Source: an uncultured Bacteroidales bacterium (GTDB lineage: Bacteria; Bacteroidota; Bacteroidia; Bacteroidales; UBA932). From it: a stretch of 33,118 nucleotides of DNA. Positions within the stretch are counted from its first letter, which is position 1. Each line of letters starts with the position of its first letter. The position numbers were made by a program, and so were the translations under genes. This document shows, in pieces, positions 24,249 through 31,614 of the stretch. The notes beneath the pieces were generated by a model, which made no database searches, was not told the DNA's origin, and worked only from the letters and a program-made list of their open reading frames with translations. The DNA lies in contig CAMOTB010000013.1 in the NCBI GenBank assembly GCA_946625485.1, forward strand, positions 1-33,118, given 5' to 3'.

Positions 24249-24330
24249 AATTGAACCAATGCGCATTCGCATCGCAAATATCGTAATTTGAAAGGTAAAA
24301 AGCAATTGCAGGCCCTGTCCCGAGCGTCCG

Positions 24331-26016
24331 TCAGGCAAAGGCGAAAAGGATCATCAACTGGGCGGCGAGCACCCGCATGAACATCGTCAGCGGATAGACG
24401 GTCGCATAGTTGACGGAAATGTGCTCGGGGCCGTAGGCATCCTGCGTGTAGGCGAGGGAGGCCGGGCTCGTCATGCCGCCGGCGATCAGGCCGCAAATCT
24501 GGAAGAAATTGACCTTGAGGAGCCGGGCGACGACCGCGATCAACAGGCAGGGGATCACCGTGATCAGGAAGCCGTACAGGATCCACCAGTAACCGCCGGC
24601 CATGAGCGAGGAGACGAAGGTCTCGCCCGCACCGAGGCCGACAGCGGCCAGGAAGAAGCTGATGCCGATCTCGCGGATCATCATGTTGGCGCTGATCGTC
24701 GTGTAGGTGCTGATCTTCCAACGGGGGCCGAAGGCGCCCAGGATGATGGCGATGATCAGCGGACCACCGGCCAGACCCAGCTTGATCGGCTGCGGGATAT
24801 GGGGGAAGCGGATCGGGATCGATCCGAAGAGCACGCCGAGAGCGATGCCGAAGAAGATGAAGACCAGGTTGGGCTTGCTGAGGGAGTCGGGGTTGTTGCC
24901 GACGGCCTTCTCGACCCGCTTGATCCCGTCTTCCGGTCCGAGGACCTGGAGGATGTCTCCGGTCTGGAGGATGATGTTGGGCTTGGCCACGATTTCCAGG
25001 CCGGTGCGCAGGATGCGGGAGACCTGCACGCCGTACTTGGCGCGGAAATTCAGGTCGCGCAGGGTCTTGCCGTTGACCTTCGGCTGCGAGACCGTCAGCC
25101 GGCGGCTGATCAGGTTGACCTCATGCTCTTTCCAGTCGCTCAGGTGGAGCGGTACCTCTTCGCCGAAGATGATGCGGATCGCGTCCACGTTGGACTGGGA
25201 GGTTACGATCAGGACCTTGTCGCCCTGCTGAAGGACCGTACTGGAATGGGGGATGAAGATTTCGTCGCCCCGCATCAGGCGTGTGACGACGAAGTTGTCC
25301 GCCATCCCCTGCTTGACGTCGGCGAGGGTTTTGCCGAAGATGGCCGGGTTCTCGACTTCGCAGTGCATGCGGCGGGCCATCGAGGCGGCAGTGTCGTCGT
25401 CGTCGTCCAGCTGGGCCTTCTCTTTCTGGAGATCGACCCGGAAGAGGGGCCGGATCAGGATCAGGACCATGATGACGCCGAGCACGCCCAGGGGATAGGC
25501 GAGGGCGTAGGATGAAGCCAGGCTGGCCGCATCCAGCGCAGCCACTTCCGGTGCGGCGCCTTTGGCCATCTGGATGTTGGTCAGGGTCTGCTGGGCGGCG
25601 CCCAGGCCCGGAGTGTTGGTCACGGCGCCCGACATGACGCCGACCATCGTGCTGAGTTCCTCACCCGTGACCCAGTGGATCGCGAGGGTCGTCAGGACGG
25701 CCAGGCAGACCATGCCGATGGCCAGCAGGTTGAGCTTGATGCCCGTGGAGCGGAACGAATGGAAGAAACCGGGACCGACTTGCAGTCCGATGCTGAAGAC
25801 AAAGAGGATCAGGCCGAAGTCTTTCATGAAGGCCAGGACGGTCGGATCGACGCGGAAGCCGAAATGGCTGACCAGGATACCCAGGAATAGGATCCAGGTC
25901 GAACCGATGGACACTCCCTTGATCTTGAATCGTCCCAGCCAGAGGCCTGATGCGATCACGAGGGCGAAGAGCAGGATGCTGTGGGCGATTCCTGTGCCCG
26001 TAAAGAGATCTTGCAT
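24331..26016 (-). CDS. AspT/YidE-type transporter with two TrkA_C domains
   Basis: A 561-residue inner-membrane protein of the aspartate-alanine antiporter-like (AAE) family. I begin at the ATG at 26016 (MQDLFTGTGIAHSILLFALV), because the extension upstream passes through the promoter. Five or so helices (1-190) contain GAVTNTPGLGA (130-140). A cytosolic part (about 205-370) holds two TrkA_C/RCK_C-like modules (GKTLADVKQGMADNFVVTRL and GKTLRDLNFRAKYGVQVSRI). A second membrane half (385-561) contains GGMTSPASLAY (513-523). The paired G-x-T-x-x-P motifs and the central TrkA_C pair are the family hallmark. Substrate is unknown; AspT itself exchanges aspartate and alanine. It diverges from the DUF4421-like gene across 90 bases. 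Confidence 0.9.
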   Translation of the reverse strand: MQDLFTGTGIAHSILLFALVIASGLWLGRFKIKGVSIGSTWILFLGILVSHFGFRVDPTVLAFMKDFGLILFVFSIGLQVGPGFFHSFRSTGIKLNLLAIGMVCLAVLTTLAIHWVTGEELSTMVGVMSGAVTNTPGLGAAQQTLTNIQMAKGAAPEVAALDAASLASSYALAYPLGVLGVIMVLILIRPLFRVDLQKEKAQLDDDDDTAASMARRMHCEVENPAIFGKTLADVKQGMADNFVVTRLMRGDEIFIPHSSTVLQQGDKVLIVTSQSNVDAIRIIFGEEVPLHLSDWKEHEVNLISRRLTVSQPKVNGKTLRDLNFRAKYGVQVSRILRTGLEIVAKPNIILQTGDILQVLGPEDGIKRVEKAVGNNPDSLSKPNLVFIFFGIALGVLFGSIPIRFPHIPQPIKLGLAGGPLIIAIILGAFGPRWKISTYTTISANMMIREIGISFFLAAVGLGAGETFVSSLMAGGYWWILYGFLITVIPCLLIAVVARLLKVNFFQICGLIAGGMTSPASLAYTQDAYGPEHISVNYATVYPLTMFMRVLAAQLMILFAFA

Positions 26017-26050
26017 AAGAATAGGATTTCTCTGGTTCAAAAACAGGCTG

Positions 26051-26058
26051 CAAAGATA
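26051..26058 (-). promoter_or_regulatory. -7 box of the AspT-like gene
   Basis: TATCTTTG on the minus strand, a perfect TAnnTTTG, lies 34 bases upstream of the start codon at 26016. A T-run about 14-20 bases upstream (26072-26078) could be the -33 element. Confidence 0.6.
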
Positions 26059-26080
26059 GCAAACCTCTCCGAAAAAGTCG

Positions 26081-26088
26081 TATTTTTG
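26081..26088 (+). promoter_or_regulatory. -7 box of the DUF4421-like gene
   Basis: TATTTTTG matches TAnnTTTG and lies 18 bases upstream of the ATG at 26107. It overlaps the upstream region of the divergent AspT-like promoter. Confidence 0.45.
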
Positions 26089-26106
26089 TCGTTCAAACCC
26101 GACACT

Positions 26107-27246
26107 ATGCCAACCTTCCGCTTCCGGGTGCTCTTTCCGGCCCTGATTTCTGCCGCCCTTTTCCTGTTCCAGCCAGCTGCCGCCCAAGAGCGGCCGGGCC
26201 TGATCCGTAGGATCATCACCCGCGTGACGTCCCCTTCGCCCAGGCTGGATTCGGCCTATGTCTTCCAGCCCCGGCCCCGATGGAGCGTCATGCTGACCAA
26301 TGACCTGCGTCGGACCGGCGTGTCACAGACCAATCAGTTCGAGACCGGCGGCGTGCCGACGAGCCTTTCCAGCGAACTCTGGGAGCGTCTCTACAAGGGA
26401 GTGGGGCTGTATGCGGGTTACGGTTCGATCACGCTCGGTATGAGCCGCGAGGTCGGACGCAAGAGTGCCGAATACAACAAGTCCTTTTCTTTCAATTACC
26501 AAGGAGCGGGCCTGGGTGCCTATGTCGCGTATTACGACATCCGCCAGCCGCTGTCCTATACGCTGGCCAGCGGGGAGCCCGGGACGGCGGATTGGAACGA
26601 GCTTTCCGGCTCGTCCGGTTACCCGGGGCGGATGAAGATGATCCTCGCGGAGGGCCTGTATTCCTTCAACCGCTCGACTTTCTCCTATGGCTCCGTCTAT
26701 AAGGGAAGCAAGATCCAGCGCCGTTCGGCCGGATCCTGGATGGCGGGCGTCAAGTTCCTCCAGGGAGAAGTGACCGTCGATCCGCGGGAGCCGATATCCG
26801 GCCTGGTCTATGGCCTGAGCCGGCAGGGCACGGTCCAGGGATCGGTCGGTGCGGGCTATTCGTACAATTTCGTGCCCTATCACCGTGACCCGCAGGGCTC
26901 GGACATCCGGGGGTTGCGCAACCTTGCGATCAATCTCACGGCCTTGCCGTTGCTGACCCTGTACGACCGCCATGTATCCACGCGCTACGTCGTGGATCCC
27001 GTGACGGGGGAGGCCTCCTCGAAAGAAATGCATCCGCTCCAGTCCAGCCTGCGCCTCAATTTCGTGACGCGGACGGGGATCAGCTATATCTGGGACCGTT
27101 ACTATCTGAGCCTGGCTGGGGATTACAACCTGTTCTCGTTCCGCGGCACGACCAAGGTCATCGGGTCGGGGGCGGCCGTAGATGTAAAAACGGCGGGCCG
27201 CTTCAGCAAGTGGTCCACCGTCCTTAGGTTCAGCGTGAAGTTCTAA
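26107..27246 (+). CDS. DUF4421-like exported outer-membrane protein
   Basis: A 379-residue protein. The start at 26107 opens a Sec signal peptide (MPTFRFRVLFPALISAALFL, FQPAAAQ). The mature chain has AYVFQPRPRWSVMLTNDLR, GVGLYAGYGSITLGMSREVG, then many aromatic amphipathic strands. It ends in a strand closing with phenylalanine (RFSVKF). This is typical of a 12-16 stranded outer-membrane barrel. The PRPRW-x-V-x-L segment and GxGxYxGYGxxTLG segment fit DUF4421. Function is not known. It is monocistronic, and its TAA overlaps the TAG of the converging LEA-like gene by three bases. Confidence 0.7.
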   Translation: MPTFRFRVLFPALISAALFLFQPAAAQERPGLIRRIITRVTSPSPRLDSAYVFQPRPRWSVMLTNDLRRTGVSQTNQFETGGVPTSLSSELWERLYKGVGLYAGYGSITLGMSREVGRKSAEYNKSFSFNYQGAGLGAYVAYYDIRQPLSYTLASGEPGTADWNELSGSSGYPGRMKMILAEGLYSFNRSTFSYGSVYKGSKIQRRSAGSWMAGVKFLQGEVTVDPREPISGLVYGLSRQGTVQGSVGAGYSYNFVPYHRDPQGSDIRGLRNLAINLTALPLLTLYDRHVSTRYVVDPVTGEASSKEMHPLQSSLRLNFVTRTGISYIWDRYYLSLAGDYNLFSFRGTTKVIGSGAAVDVKTAGRFSKWSTVLRFSVKF

Positions 27247-27617
27247 GCCTCTTTGTCGGCTTTCCCTTTCTGGATGAAGTCCTTGGCCTTGCCGGCTGCT
27301 TCAGCGACATCTTCCTTAGCCTCGGCGATGAAATCCTTCGCCTTGTCCGAAGCCTTGCCGGCTGCCTCTTTGGCGTCGGCATAGACGTCCTTGGCTTTCT
27401 CGCTCACCTTGCCGGCGACCTCCTTGGTCTTCTCGGCGGCCTTGTCATAGAAAACCTTGGCGTCTGCGGCCGTCTCCTTGGCTTCTTCCTTGATCTTGTC
27501 CATTGCCTTGTCGATCACTTCGTCGGCCTTGCCGGCGGCATACTTCACCCTTTCACCCAGGGTCACCTTGCCATCTCCGTTGAGATCCATAGGATTTTTC
27601 ACGTTCTCTTCGCTCAT
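27243..27617 (-). CDS. LEA-like repetitive protein with an EF-hand loop
   Basis: A 124-residue protein without signal peptide or membrane segment. Residues 11-22 read DLNGDGKVTLGE, a textbook 12-residue EF-hand calcium loop (Asp1, Asn3, Asp5, Thr9, Glu12). The rest is an Ala/Lys/Glu/Asp-rich amphipathic helix built from loose 11-residue units such as KAKDFIAEAKE, KAKDVYADAKE and KVSEKAKDVYA. This is like group 3 LEA proteins and apolipoprotein-like stress proteins. It is probably disordered or helical in the cytosol, with a role in stress or membrane protection by analogy only. A TATATTTG -7 box lies on the minus strand at 27665-27658, 41 bases upstream of the start. Confidence 0.7.
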   Translation of the reverse strand: MSEENVKNPMDLNGDGKVTLGERVKYAAGKADEVIDKAMDKIKEEAKETAADAKVFYDKAAEKTKEVAGKVSEKAKDVYADAKEAAGKASDKAKDFIAEAKEDVAEAAGKAKDFIQKGKADKEA

Positions 27618-27657
27618 GTTGTAATTGTATTAAGGTTGTTCGTTGTCGTTCCGTTCA

Positions 27658-27665
27658 CAAATATA
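27658..27665 (-). promoter_or_regulatory. -7 box of the LEA-like gene
   Basis: TATATTTG on the minus strand matches TAnnTTTG and lies 41 bases upstream of the start at 27617. No convincing -33 element was seen. Confidence 0.45.
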
Positions 27666-27686
27666 CTTTTTCTTCCAAAAATATCC

Positions 27687-27694
27687 TATCTTCG
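27687..27694 (+). promoter_or_regulatory. Candidate -7 box of the GH2 gene
   Basis: TATCTTCG, one mismatch from TAnnTTTG, lies 39 bases upstream of the ATG at 27733. The CARACCRG operator is absent here, so this glycosidase is not in the predicted regulon. Confidence 0.4.
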
Positions 27695-27732
27695 ATGGAA
27701 AATCGGGCCGGTTGGCCCAAATACTTGTCACT

Positions 27733-29544
27733 ATGAAGAAAATTTGGATCGTTCTCCTGGGTCTGCTGACCCTCTCCCTGGCCACGGCGGCCGCCCTTCC
27801 CCGTCCGGAATACCCGCGCCCTCAGTTCGAGCGCGCAGACTGGATCAACCTCAACGGTACCTGGACCTATACCTTCGACTTCGGCCTTTCGGGCCTGGCC
27901 CAGGGATATCCTTCCAGCGAGGGATTCGCCGGTAAGATCACGGTCCCGTTCTGTCCCGAGAGCGAGCTCTCCGGCGTGGGCTACAAGGACTTCATCCCCA
28001 GCATGTGGTACCAGCGCCGGATCGAGATTCCCGCCACCTGGGCGGGGAAGCGTACGATCCTGCATTTCGGTGCCGTGGACCATCACTGCACGCTCTATAT
28101 CGACGGGAAGCTGGTGGGCCGGCACTGGGGCGGTACTGTGTCGTTCGATTTCGACATCACCCGCTATGTGCAGCCCGGCCGGAGCGCCAACCTGGTGCTG
28201 CGGGTCGAGGATGACGTGCGCAGCGCAGACCAGCCGGCCGGCAAGCAGAGTGCCCGTTTCGCCTCTTACGGCTGCATGTACACCCGCACGACGGGAATCT
28301 GGCAGACGGTCTGGATGGAGGCGGTCGCCCCCTGTGGGTTGAAGAGCGTCTATGTCAAGCCCGACCTGGACGGCGCGCGTTTCGTCGTGGAGCCGCGTTT
28401 CTATGCCCTGGAGCGGGGCATGAAACTGCGCGCGACGCTGACCGACGGCGGGTCCAAGCCCGTCTCCGTCGTGACGGTCGCGGCTTCCGACGGCGCATCC
28501 CTGGTGCTCGACATCCCGGCCAAGCGGGTCCGCAGCTGGTCGCCGCAGGATCCTTTCCTGTATGACCTGAAGTTTGAGGTGCTGGACGCTTCCGGCGCCG
28601 TGACGGACTGCGTGAAGTCCTATGCGGGCCTGCGCAAAATCCACATTGAAGGGAATCGTATCTATCTGAACAATAAACCCTTGTACCTCCGTATGGTGCT
28701 TGACCAGGGCTTCTATCCCGACGGGATCTGGACCGCTCCGAGCGATGAGGCGCTCAAGGCCGACATCGAGCGCTCGATGGCCGTCGGATTCAACGCCGCC
28801 CGCCTGCACCAGAAGGTTTTCGAGGAGCGTTTCCACTACTGGGCCGACAAGCTCGGCTACCTGACCTGGGGTGAAGCTTCGAGCTGGGGCTTTGACGTCA
28901 ACCGCGAGGAGGGTCCGCGCAACTTCATCTCCGAATGGGAGGAAATCGTCGTGCGGGACCGGAATCACCCGTCCATCATCGCCTGGACCCCCTTCAACGA
29001 GAGCTGGGGCCGCGACAAGGACGTCGAGCGCGCCCGCGTCCATGACCGCATGGTCGCCGATGTGTACCGGATCACGCATGCGCTGGACTATCGTCCGGTC
29101 AATGATGTCAGCGGCGGCTACCACGTAGTGACGGACATCTGGTCCTATCACAACTACGAGCAGGATGCCGCCCGCCTGAAGGAGAAGCAGACGCTCAAGG
29201 GAGACGGCACGGTTCCGACCTTCGATCCGGTGCGCGAGTGCGCCTACACCGGCCAGCCCTACATCCTGGACGAATACGGCGGCATCAAGTGGGTGATCGA
29301 GCAGTATTCCTCCATCACCTGGGGCTATGGCAAGGGCCCGGAAAGCCTGGACGAGCTGTACACGCGCCTGGAGGCCCTGACGGACACGATCCTGGGCCTG
29401 GATTACGTCAGCGGTTACTGCTATACCCAGCTGACGGATGTGGAGCAGGAGCAGAACGGCATTTATACCTACGACCGCCGGGAGAAGTTCGATGCGGCGC
29501 GGCTGCGTGCGATCTTCAGCAAGCAGCCGTCCTGGGCGGAGTAA
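27733..29544 (+). CDS. GH2 family glycoside hydrolase, exported
   Basis: A 603-residue GH2 enzyme with a Sec signal peptide (MKKIWIVLLGLLTLSLATAA). A sugar-binding jelly roll (about 30-190) contains LNGTWTYTFDFG, FCPESELSGVGYKDF and MWYQRR, then RTTGIWQTVWMEAV. An immunoglobulin-like domain (about 195-300) leads into the barrel. The acid/base is Glu423 (TPFNESWG) and the nucleophile Glu514 (ILDEYGG). GH2 enzymes release beta-galactose, beta-glucuronate, beta-mannose or related sugars. The sequence alone does not decide which. The protein stops soon after the barrel, as in short GH2 forms lacking extra C-terminal domains. It stands alone 8 kb from the glycan locus. A REP-like palindrome follows its stop. 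Confidence 0.9.
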   Translation: MKKIWIVLLGLLTLSLATAAALPRPEYPRPQFERADWINLNGTWTYTFDFGLSGLAQGYPSSEGFAGKITVPFCPESELSGVGYKDFIPSMWYQRRIEIPATWAGKRTILHFGAVDHHCTLYIDGKLVGRHWGGTVSFDFDITRYVQPGRSANLVLRVEDDVRSADQPAGKQSARFASYGCMYTRTTGIWQTVWMEAVAPCGLKSVYVKPDLDGARFVVEPRFYALERGMKLRATLTDGGSKPVSVVTVAASDGASLVLDIPAKRVRSWSPQDPFLYDLKFEVLDASGAVTDCVKSYAGLRKIHIEGNRIYLNNKPLYLRMVLDQGFYPDGIWTAPSDEALKADIERSMAVGFNAARLHQKVFEERFHYWADKLGYLTWGEASSWGFDVNREEGPRNFISEWEEIVVRDRNHPSIIAWTPFNESWGRDKDVERARVHDRMVADVYRITHALDYRPVNDVSGGYHVVTDIWSYHNYEQDAARLKEKQTLKGDGTVPTFDPVRECAYTGQPYILDEYGGIKWVIEQYSSITWGYGKGPESLDELYTRLEALTDTILGLDYVSGYCYTQLTDVEQEQNGIYTYDRREKFDAARLRAIFSKQPSWAE

Positions 29545-29558
29545 AAGCTTAAAAAAGA

Positions 29559-29623
29559 GATTCTTCGGCAGTTACCTGCCTCAGAATGACATCAGGTTGT
29601 CATTCTGAACGCAGTGAAGAATC
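29559..29623. repeat. REP-like palindrome, also a likely bidirectional terminator
   Basis: An outer arm GATTCTTC (29559-29566) pairs with GAAGAATC (29616-29623), and an inner arm TCAGAATGACA (29581-29591) pairs with TGTCATTCTGA (29598-29608) around a 6-base loop. A-runs and T-runs flank it on the outside. Elements with the core TGTCATTCTGA(A/G)CG...GAAGAATCT are, from general knowledge, dispersed in many bacterial genomes. It lies between the converging GH2 and PD40/SPOR genes and overlaps the 3' end of the latter. Confidence 0.75.
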
Positions 29624-31477
29624 TTTTTGGTCAGCCTCTTCGATCTCAGTGACAGAAACCTGGCTGACGCCAGCCTCGCGCAAGGCGCCGACAAGCCGCT
29701 CGCAGGCCTGCCGGTCGGAGAAAGGACCGACCTCATAGACCAGGGCCGCCCCGTCTTTCGTCCGGATGATGTCCTTGTCGGTCAGGCTGTGGATGGCCGT
29801 CAGGGCGGCTTCCGAGAGGTTCTGGCCGTCTTCCGGCCAGATGCGCACCGCATAGAGGTTCCGGGTGCGGGCCTCGAGGGCGCGGGCGTTGGGGATGGAG
29901 ATCATCTTGCCCTGGTCGAAAGCGACGATCATGGCACCCTTGAAGCCCCGGCCTTTCACCTTGTTGAGCTGCGACAGGACGTCGGCATAGCTGCGGAACA
30001 GCCCGGCTGAATAGACGTGCTTGCCGCCGCTTCCGATGCGGTGGAAAACGGGACTCAGACCCTTGAGCTCGCGCTCCGTGGCCTTGCGGGTAGAGGCGAA
30101 GAGCTGGATCTGGTAGACCAGGCCATCGGGCAGGGTGTCGTCCTCGGCGAACTGGCCGACATCCAGGATCTTGAAGCTATAGTCGAAGCTGGGCTCGGGC
30201 TTCTCGAGGGTGAGTTGCAGGGCCGGGCCGAATTCATTCTTGGAAAAGACATAGCTGGACGCGGTGCCGATGACTTCGCGGTCCGCTTCGGCCTGGAGCT
30301 TGTCCGGATCGATCACAATGCCGTTGGCGAGGAAATCCATTTCGATCTGCTGGAGTTCCTTGAGTGCCTGGTTCAGCTGTTTCTGGCGGGCCGGAAGGGC
30401 GATTTCGCCGGAGAGGATCTCCTGTCGGAGCGCAGCCTGCCGGGCGGCGTCCGTTTCGTCCTTGAGCGCGGTGCGAAGCCGCTCCAGGCCAGCCTGATGC
30501 AGGGCAATGGAGTCCCGGACCAGCCGGACCCGGTCCATCGCGGCCCGGTATTTTGCGACATTGCCGTCCTCGGGGAGACTCGCGGCGTGGCGCTTGCGGT
30601 CCTGGCGGTCCTGCCGGGGGGTGAGGGCGCAGAGCTCCTTCAGGGCATCGACGGTCGAGACCTCCTTGCGGACGGGCATGCTGTCGTAATTCAGGACATA
30701 GACCACGACGCTGTCGGGGCTGCATGCGCGGTTGGAGGCGAAGACGGAGTACTGGCCGTCGTCGCTGTTGACAAAGAGAAAGTCGTCGTAGGGGGAGGAA
30801 TAGGGGAAGCCCAGGTTGACGGGCGCATCCCAGTCGTGGCTGTCCTCATTCCAGCGGGAGACATACAGGTCGAACCCGCCCATGCCGTAGAGTCCGTTGG
30901 ATGCGAAATACAGCGACTTCCCGTCCCGGGTCAGGAAGGGGAAGATCTCGTCCGCGGCGGAGGTGAGCTCCTCGTTGATCAGCTGCGGCACGGACCAGAG
31001 CGCGGAGTCCTTGCGTGCGGTCCGGTAGAGGTTGCGGATGCCGTCCGCGTCCCGGGCCGAATAATAGATCTCTTCCGCGTCCCGCGGCACGTAGGTGGCC
31101 CGCATCCGGTCGCCGGGCCCGGCCAGGGAGTCCAGCACGTTGGGGCAGCGCCGCCAGGCGCCGTTCTCCATCGGGTAGTAGAGGAAGAAGTCTTCCAGCG
31201 AGAAACGGTACTGCGCAACCACTTCCGGCTGACTGCAGTAGCGGGTCATGTTGAGGCCGTTCTGGGAGAGGATCAGTTCCTGCTCGAAACGGCTGTAGAA
31301 ACTGGAATCCACGTGCTCCAGGGCCCTTTCGCTCCATTCCACGGCTCCCTTGAAATCGTAGGCCTTGCGCAGGGAGTCGGCCAGGGCCTGGGCGGAGGCG
31401 TTCCGACAGAGGCCGCCCGCAGTCAGGAGGGCTGTGGAAAGGGTGAGGATGAATATGTGTCTGATGTTGCTCTTCAT
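29600..31477 (-). CDS. Exported PD40 beta-propeller protein with SPOR-like repeats
   Basis: A 625-residue protein with a signal peptide (MKSNIRHIFILTLSTALLTA, then GGLCRNASAQ). A short helical region (about 30-110) is followed by PD40/TolB-like propeller motifs (EIFPFLTRDGKSLYFASNG, YGMGGFDLYVSRW, near 175-215, and SPYDDFLFVNSDDGQYSVFA). A charged coiled stretch spans about 300-400. Two SPOR-like modules close the protein (YQIQLFAST...YSAGLFRSYAD and YAVRIWPED...YEVGPFSDRQ). Such proteins sit in the periplasm and can bind peptidoglycan, but the partner is unknown. The last residues KDSSLRSE are encoded by the REP-like palindrome. It diverges from secD; its -7 box is TAATTTTG at 31499-31492. 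Confidence 0.75.
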   Translation of the reverse strand: MKSNIRHIFILTLSTALLTAGGLCRNASAQALADSLRKAYDFKGAVEWSERALEHVDSSFYSRFEQELILSQNGLNMTRYCSQPEVVAQYRFSLEDFFLYYPMENGAWRRCPNVLDSLAGPGDRMRATYVPRDAEEIYYSARDADGIRNLYRTARKDSALWSVPQLINEELTSAADEIFPFLTRDGKSLYFASNGLYGMGGFDLYVSRWNEDSHDWDAPVNLGFPYSSPYDDFLFVNSDDGQYSVFASNRACSPDSVVVYVLNYDSMPVRKEVSTVDALKELCALTPRQDRQDRKRHAASLPEDGNVAKYRAAMDRVRLVRDSIALHQAGLERLRTALKDETDAARQAALRQEILSGEIALPARQKQLNQALKELQQIEMDFLANGIVIDPDKLQAEADREVIGTASSYVFSKNEFGPALQLTLEKPEPSFDYSFKILDVGQFAEDDTLPDGLVYQIQLFASTRKATERELKGLSPVFHRIGSGGKHVYSAGLFRSYADVLSQLNKVKGRGFKGAMIVAFDQGKMISIPNARALEARTRNLYAVRIWPEDGQNLSEAALTAIHSLTDKDIIRTKDGAALVYEVGPFSDRQACERLVGALREAGVSQVSVTEIEEADQKDSSLRSE

Positions 31478-31491
31478 GGGGTTTGGTGGTG

Positions 31492-31499
31492 CAAAATTA
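31492..31499 (-). promoter_or_regulatory. -7 box of the PD40/SPOR gene
   Basis: TAATTTTG on the minus strand matches TAnnTTTG and lies 15 bases upstream of the ATG at 31477. The leader would be very short. Confidence 0.45.
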
Positions 31500-31518
31500 A
31501 GAAAATAGTGGTATAAAA

Positions 31519-31549
31519 TTTCTTTCTACAGAAAAAAATAGTAATTTTG
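31519..31549 (+). promoter_or_regulatory. Promoter of secD(F)
   Basis: TTTC (31519-31522), a 19-base spacer and TAATTTTG (31542-31549) fit the Bacteroidota promoter. The ATG of secD follows 66 bases after the -7 box. Confidence 0.5.
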
Positions 31550-31614
31550 CGTCCTATTTTGCCGAAGTGTGCATTATTGAATTGAAAGAATAACAAATAT
31601 AAACCAACAACAGT

